Shown here one piece after another: positions 59,801 through 64,000 of a stretch of 64,000 nucleotides of DNA (position 1 is the first letter of the stretch; every line of letters begins with the position of its first letter). A model generated the notes under the pieces. The model saw nothing but the letters and a program-made list of their open reading frames with translations, made no database searches and was not told the origin of the DNA. Source of the DNA: Owenia fusiformis (taxonomy: Eukaryota > Annelida > Polychaeta > Sabellida > Oweniidae); the NCBI GenBank assembly GCA_903813345.2, contig CAIIXF020000008.1:25716822-25780821 (forward strand), in the 5' to 3' direction. The translations under genes and the position numbers were made by a program.

Positions 59801-60821
59801 TTCAATCAGTGAAGCACAGAATCGTCGACTTGCAGTGCATATGAATAATCGAAACCAATCAGAGGGCTCAGTGAAAACATGCTACACTGATTGCCGTTCA
59901 ACAGACAATTCTTTAAACTCACAAAAGGGAATTCTGCCACATATTTCACCAAAGACACCTTATAACAAATCATTAAATACATCACCCAAATCAGCAGTCA
60001 AGGTGGCTGCCCCATCTTTATCAAATGGAACTACTGGCCACCAAAATGGTGGTATTGTGAAGGACAGGAAACTGAGTGTGGTTCCTGAGACTAGTCAAAA
60101 TTCTCAAGAATATGATCAGGAAGACACAAGTGCCAATATATGTTCAAAATCTGAGCAGGACACATTGCTGCAGAAAACTTATCCTAACCATAATATAACC
60201 TCAAATAAAGATGTAACCTCAAATAACGATGTGACCTCAAATAATGTAACCTCACATTACTCCTTTGATTCAAATGCCCCATCTATTCCCAATCATCGCA
60301 AAGATAGTGGTATCACAAGTGTAAGCTCGTCAAGTAACTCAACAGCGATTACAAATCTTACAGACATATGTAATGGTGGTCTCATAGGAAAAGACATCAA
60401 CCTTGGTGAATCTGTCATTCCTGAAACAGATGAGGACAGACTTACATCTAGTAATGAAGACATGTTTTTGGAGACACCTTTTGGAAGATCGGTCTCAGAA
60501 GTTATGAACATTGAACAGTATAAACTAAAAGCTACTCCGCGCAAATGCAATCGTGAAAGTGGGTTTCACTCAACCAGTTCTGAATCTAGTTCTACCTCAT
60601 TACATGATATTGACCAATTAGATCCACTGATAAACAACTTTGACCAATCAAATTCACTGATAGATGATCGTAAGCAAAGTTTAGAAAGTGGCTTTGTATC
60701 CCCCTATGCCACCAGCCAGCATAATAAGCTCATGTGTAATTTCCAACCAGAAGAGGAAATCTGGCAGCTAAGAGAAATTGACCTGGTTAACTTGGACACT
60801 TTAAATGAAACACAGTGCTAG
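47744..60821 (+). CDS. Glycoprotein hormone receptor-like LGR, 3' module copy 2 (exons 6'-9'; no exons 1-5 in window)
   Basis: Exons are 47744-47812, 48288-48431, 48741-48876 and 58293-60821, all with intact GT-AG sites and open frame. There is no signal peptide, LRRNT or first four LRRs of its own between copy 1 and this module, so it cannot make a normal receptor alone. Phase at its 5' edge equals that of exon 6 in copy 1; joined to exons 1-5 of copy 1 it would give 1135 aa. Hinge and 7TM protein sequence are identical to copy 1. Differences are Ala to Thr in exon 6', and V/I, T/P, N/S, one deleted Ala, A/G, M/I, S/L and M/L in the tail. It could be alternative 3' exons, a 5'-truncated duplicate, or a second allele kept by the assembler. 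Confidence 0.88.
48288..48431 (+). CDS. Copy 2 exon 7': two LRRs
   Basis: 144 nt. It differs from exon 7 only at third codon positions (ACG/ACA, GTG/GTA, TAT/TAC); the protein is identical. Confidence 0.87.
48741..48876 (+). CDS. Copy 2 exon 8': last LRRs
   Basis: 136 nt. I see no difference from exon 8. The intron that follows is 9.4 kb here against 0.47 kb in copy 1. Confidence 0.87.
49060..49904. repeat. Subterminal catgttg-rich region of the 6.7 kb element
   Basis: Loosely repeated 'acatggcatgttg', 'ccatgttgccaagt' and 'gcatgtgtaccatgtacc' words. They resemble the reverse complement of the 91-bp array at the other end, so the element has extended, diverged inverted subterminal regions. 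From about 49680 to 49900 the sequence is plain AT-rich. Confidence 0.6.
49905..52250. repeat. ~49-50-bp satellite with 569-bp higher-order repeat
   Basis: The basic unit is tcattagggtctggtacacg, aatgccgctcctgccaagtg, gaccctgta. Blocks of it alternate with a longer segment (cgtcctgtgtcctcagtggg ... tttgcaggagcggcgttcat). Whole blocks recur with a 569-bp offset (50237 and 50806). Near 52005-52240 there are short ggttagggttaggg runs, which are telomere-like in wording only. The element at 51262-51772 is inserted inside. Confidence 0.93.
51262..51772. mobile_element. Non-autonomous TIR element, CAGGCCTGTCAAC family, copy B
   Basis: 511 bp, with perfect inverted ends CAGGCCTGTCAACT / AGTTGACAGGCCTG (the right one read as aagttgacaggcctg). 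It is flanked by CATTAG at 51256-51261 and 51773-51778, which restores the satellite unit 'gtatcattagggtctgg' when removed. It carries a run of about 27 C near 51541. It is the inverted relative of 1100-1558. Confidence 0.88.
52251..53949. other. Non-repeat interior of the 6.7 kb element
   Basis: About 1.7 kb of AT-rich sequence between the two satellites. There is no ORF of interest and no recognisable transposase. Words near 52510 ('cagacctgccaacctgaaat') hint at another decayed dispersed element. Confidence 0.55.
53950..55615. repeat. 91-bp satellite array with 546-bp higher-order repeat
   Basis: About 18 copies of a 91-bp unit (tagtttaaacttggcaagat, gctatttgaacatgcaacat, ggcagcatgtcacttgctaa, cttggtccacatgcagcaca, tgcgagatgta). 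A series of six units is repeated with a 546-bp offset (about 54480 and 55026 onward). The first units differ most ('gtcgtatggtttaaacgtgg'). Confidence 0.95.
56228..57189. mobile_element. TTAA-flanked TIR element (Kolobok/piggyBac-like target site)
   Basis: It splits an acceptor unit and is bounded by TTAA (56224-56227 and 57190-57193). Ends AGCAGATATGAAATGGTATT and, inverted, AGGACAACTGAAATAGCTTT are imperfect inverted repeats. Removing it restores 'gcctatcttaagctgtc'. It is 962 bp including the nested hAT-like element. It has no transposase. The right half contains cccacgtg palindromes near 56870 and 57020. Confidence 0.75.
56293..56754. mobile_element. hAT-like non-autonomous element nested in the TTAA element
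   Basis: Perfect inverted ends TAGGGGTGAGACGA / TCGTCTCACCCCTA, flanked by 8-bp direct repeats GTATTTGG (56285-56292, 56755-56762). Both subterminal regions are rich in 'gactcgaatcg' words. 462 bp, no ORF. The end resembles that of 8109-9035 (TAGGGGT), but the bodies differ. Confidence 0.9.
58293..60821 (+). CDS. Copy 2 exon 9': hinge, 7TM domain and tail
   Basis: It encodes 842 residues and the stop, one residue fewer than exon 9 (an Ala in the Ser-rich tail is missing). HCCAF, RPKR, NPCED, ERW and NPFLY are all intact. By eye I count about 16 third-position or synonymous changes from the start to the end of the 7TM region and no amino-acid change; replacements appear only in the tail. Confidence 0.95.
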   Translation, partial: VHYKHHCCAFWNPDKQEPAEWKIFVQKVQEDCKSSLGPPTPTQAMITRYSNELKSLQGYHTTVKRGAKRRARPKRFFSQRILDFGPSKSIFNDNSSIGDIGIEANFGSFGGPSTSEKSNISGDMDGGGGFGHFGPGDSDGDSESDSYKQLADRWGTPIPENVTHKSTHLCGDPVKIFHEMECSPEPDDFNPCEDVMGFVWLRVFVWIIALAAVIGNIVVFSVTLATLFNKQKLTVSKFLMCNLAFADIVLGIYLLILASVDAMTLGEYFNFAIQWQYEGGCQVAGFLTIFASQLSIYTLTVMTIERWYAIKHAIHLTKRIRLRQATLIMSFGWLFAIFMAMLPLVNISSYSQTSTCLPFRIENGGDLAYVMSLLVMNALAFITISFCYINIFIQVRSNQDGTNRNNDATIAKRMSILIFTDFACFAPIAFFAITAALGSPLINVTKSKVLLVFFYPLNSCANPFLYAIFTKQFRKDFFNILNRRGLCQKYTLKYRSEYYSRGDSISEAQNRRLAVHMNNRNQSEGSVKTCYTDCRSTDNSLNSQKGILPHISPKTPYNKSLNTSPKSAVKVAAPSLSNGTTGHQNGGIVKDRKLSVVPETSQNSQEYDQEDTSANICSKSEQDTLLQKTYPNHNITSNKDVTSNNDVTSNNVTSHYSFDSNAPSIPNHRKDSGITSVSSSSNSTAITNLTDICNGGLIGKDINLGESVIPETDEDRLTSSNEDMFLETPFGRSVSEVMNIEQYKLKATPRKCNRESGFHSTSSESSSTSLHDIDQLDPLINNFDQSNSLIDDRKQSLESGFVSPYATSQHNKLMCNFQPEEEIWQLREIDLVNLDTLNETQC

Positions 60822-63800
60822 GATAGAACATATGAGTTGAGCCATGGGAAAACCATCCTCCTAAGCAGGTATCCAAAATCCGTACCTCCTTCCCCCCTGC
60901 TATAACCAATTTGGAAGCGCCTGATTGCATAAAAACTGAATCACGTGATCTAATTATGCGCAATGACTTATACATGATTTCTGTCGCAGTGTTGCGACAG
61001 CCAATCAGATTGTGAGTTCTTAATCGGGGAAATGCTAACTGCTTATCGCAGGGGGTAAAAAGAAAGAATATATTCTGGATTTTGAAGCCCTGTGATCGGA
61101 GGATGTGGGAAAACTAATCTCATTAATATATTGAATACAGTATCAAACTGATACTTAATCCAATGATGTAATAGATTATTTAAAAAAAGATAGGTCATAT
61201 ATGAACTGTGGCTTAACTGATAGGTTGGTGTCTTACACAAGTTGTGAGTTTAGAGTTGTGGATATTAAAGACTTGTATGTTGAAAAGTTTTAATGTAGCT
61301 TTTTTGGGGTTCCCTGATTCTTCAAACACCTTCATGACTATATTCCATGCATATGTGAATATTTGCCTCATGGTTTGATTACGATTACAATTAGGTTAGG
61401 TTACGATTAATTAGATTCAATTTTTATTTCAAATGAATATATTCATACTATTTATTATCAAATATTTGACTTATGGAGGTAGTGAACTGCAACAGAACAT
61501 AATCATGTTAAAATAACGAGAATTAGATGAATATATAAGATAACAATGGCATGTGGTAATAGATGATGCTCCACACCATTTGCTTCAACACAAACTCTAT
61601 TAGTACTTTGATGAATTAGGGGACCCTTAGGAGCTTACAAGGAAATCGGGAACTTCATTAAATAGTTATAACACATGATCATATTGATCTCATACATGTT
61701 ACAGTGGTTAAATATACAAACCTGTCTGTCATATGAAGTCTCTCATAATTGGATGTACTTCAAATAAGTAGTATATAACTAATATGCTCCCAACAGCATT
61801 AGAAATACCCCATGTAAATATCTGTATATGTAACTTAACTGTAAATATGGAATATTCCTGCCATATGAGGCAATGCAACTGTAATATATCATGTACAAGT
61901 CAGGTTAGCCGATTTAATTGAAATGTTCTCAGATTTGAAACGTGCATTTGAAAATGCATTTGACTCTCAAGTTTTATGATACTAAGTCATTTTAGTCGGC
62001 ACTTAACGAGCCAGTTTAGCAGCATTATTGTACTCTTAATTTACAATGAGAAATTTTTGATTACACATTATTAACAATTTTAAGATTCTTAAATACATGC
62101 ATATGTATAAACTCAACTAGGAATTCTTGGCAGTTACTCTAGCTCAGTGTTTAGTGTTGTATTGAGGGATTTGGATATATCCCATTTCTAATCTGATCAA
62201 AGGATAGCCTTTTTATCCATTGATTAGAGAGTTGTATCTCATAAAAGGGTTTAGGGGAGATAACATTCAGGAATAAATGGCATATTTTAGGAGCAGATGG
62301 GATATTTTCCTTATGTACTGCTCAAACCATAGAGAGGATGGATATTATATATATCTAACCATCTCCATACATGGAATTTAAAGTTTCTATTTCATTATTT
62401 AACAGTTCACTGGTTAATCAAATGCTAATTAGAATTTAAAAGCTCTGGGATAGTATAAGAAAATTAAAATAGATCTTGTTTCTTTGAGTCAAAAATTATA
62501 TTTTAGAAGATGATGTTATCCCCCAACCACTTCAAGTATGAGAGACATGAGATTCCAGGGGAAATATAAATATCTACCCTTGTACATTTGAAGAAACATA
62601 TATTTCCCCCGGGATAAACCCTGTTTCCAAAACCTCACATTACACAGCCATTATATATTCAGGATGGAAGATTGCATATTTAGGAATGTGATTGAAAACA
62701 AGCTTTAATCTGTTTTATAATATATTGGGACAAGCTCTTGTTTATGTTCTCATATCCACCTGTTATCAAAATAGATACCAGGAATATCCTGTCACATTTA
62801 AAACACTTTCAAGTCATTGCAGGATAAAAACGGGTATGAGTTTTTAGTTGTTATTAGTTGATGCTTAAATAAGTACCTTCTATCAAAGCATGTGCAATTC
62901 AGACAGAATTCTGCAAAGGACAACATCTGAATAGATGTTTTGTATGTAAACTGAAGTCATTCCAATAGTACATTCTAGTTATATGTTTTCCAGCATCATA
63001 AATGCAATAAATGTATTAATGAAATGAACAGTGATGAATAAAACCTGACTTACATTGAGTACTGGGATTAATTGTTCTGTTAACTAGTAGTATAGTCTCA
63101 CATGAGCATTATAGATGGGGTTATTCTCGACTTCAATTACATTTCCTGGCAAAGATCTACGTGCAAGGTTTTCATTGAAGGTGTAACAAAGCTTAATGAT
63201 TATGCTTTCGATGATATTGAAAAAGCTTATGATCCCATTTCAACTTCAATAACTTTTATACTTGATCAGATATCTCATTGATAATTGGGGAAACATTAGG
63301 GTTGCTTTTTGAAAAGATTGCTTCGAACTTTTTACATTCTCTGGTCTTTGTTGCCATTTCTAGTCTTGCACTTAAATTCAGAAATTCTTAATGACTGAAT
63401 GAGGATTGAGGAGACATGGATTTGGGCAAATTTGCACATGTCATCAGTTTGCAAATGTACCCTATAAGGGATCGGAGTCAAAGGCAGAATCAGAATCGGA
63501 GATTGCTGTTACATTGACACTGTATATTCTCATATCACTCATTCTACTTGGCCTTTTTTGAAATCCCAGTTATACGGGATACATTGATTGACCTTGGCCT
63601 TCCTATGACCTTAAACTAAATATATATAAGTGATTGACCTTTTGAACCCAATACCAGTAGAGCACCTACAATCATAATGTTTTAGGATACAAAGATACTG
63701 ACACTTGACCCTAGTTTGCCAAGAAATATTTATGTGATCTTGGCCTTTTGTACAGGAAAATGTAAAATCACAATACTTTATTCATCATTTCTCTTGAATT

Positions 63801-64000
63801 AACTCTGCATGAGTAAGGGCCCTCTTGTAAATCAAAATATCAAACAAAACACATATTTTGTACAAATACAGTCATCTAGATACATGAAACATGATATATT
63901 TCTAAGTACAAAATATACAGTCATAACTACATTTCAAGATTATTTTGTAAGTCAACATGCAATATGACACTGAGGGATGCTGGGACTGCATACCATCCCT
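60822..64000 (+). other. 3' UTR / flank of copy 2
   Basis: Homologous to 41376-44585 with small indels (for example an extra ~15 bp near 60900-60935 and a missing stretch near 61195). No other gene is seen. The duplication has not ended at the window edge. Confidence 0.85.

Larger units (their letters stand above)
47607..64000 (+). repeat. Segmental duplication, copy 2 (matches 37100-44585)
   Basis: The left border at 47607 is sharp. The copy contains exons 6'-9' and 3' flank and is cut by the window end. It is 8.9 kb longer than copy 1, explained by the 6.7 kb element at 49031-55765, the element at 56228-57189, and about 20 extra 58/63-bp acceptor units. Confidence 0.95.

Overview
The window is animal nuclear DNA: AT-rich, intron-bearing, crowded with minisatellites and short inverted-repeat transposons. 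Canonical GT-AG introns and long low-coding stretches rule out a prokaryote. The gene content and repeat style (G/C homopolymer-bearing MITEs, many variable tandem arrays) fit a marine invertebrate such as a mollusc, other lophotrochozoan, echinoderm or hemichordate. I cannot decide which from sequence alone.

The only convincing gene locus is a glycoprotein-hormone-receptor-type LGR (type A leucine-rich-repeat GPCR; TSHR/FSHR/LHCGR/LGR1 family), on the + strand. Copy 1 is complete: nine exons from 491 to 41375 join in frame to give 1136 aa. They encode a signal peptide and LRRNT cap (exon 1), one LRR per short exon (exons 2-6), two LRRs in exon 7, the last LRRs (exon 8), and a single large exon 9 with hinge, 7TM core and a long Ser/Thr/Asn-rich tail. 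Exon 1 is separated from exon 2 by a 31.5 kb intron that holds only repeats and non-coding sequence.

The 3' half of this gene is duplicated downstream. Sequence from 37100 to 44585 recurs at 47607-64000 (window end), about 1 % divergent in coding sequence. Copy 2 carries exons 6', 7', 8' and 9' intact, but no exons 1-5 are present in the window. All splice phases are kept, so exons 1-5 could be spliced to either 3' module. Changes in the hinge and 7TM of exon 9 are all synonymous; nearly all amino-acid changes lie in the C-terminal tail. A retained second haplotype in the assembly is the main alternative explanation.

Intron 8 is the most unusual part. Just upstream of exon 9, the last ~20 bases of the acceptor site and the first ~27 bases of exon 9 are repeated in tandem as a 58-bp unit: four clear decoy acceptors plus one diverged unit in copy 1, about 25 units in copy 2, where a 63-bp in-frame subtype has also expanded. 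Every decoy I read through leads to an early stop inside the last exon, so decoy use would predict a secreted LRR ectodomain. Copy 2's intron 8 has also taken a 6.7 kb inverted-repeat element made largely of satellite arrays (9-bp target duplication; copy 1 is the empty site), a TTAA-flanked element, and a hAT-like element nested in that one.

The rest is repeats: tandem arrays with units of 16, 32, ~37, ~31-39, 49-50, 53, 58/63 and 91 bp; at least six transposon-like elements with recognisable ends; and several dispersed repeat pairs. I found no tRNA, rRNA, CRISPR array or second gene family.
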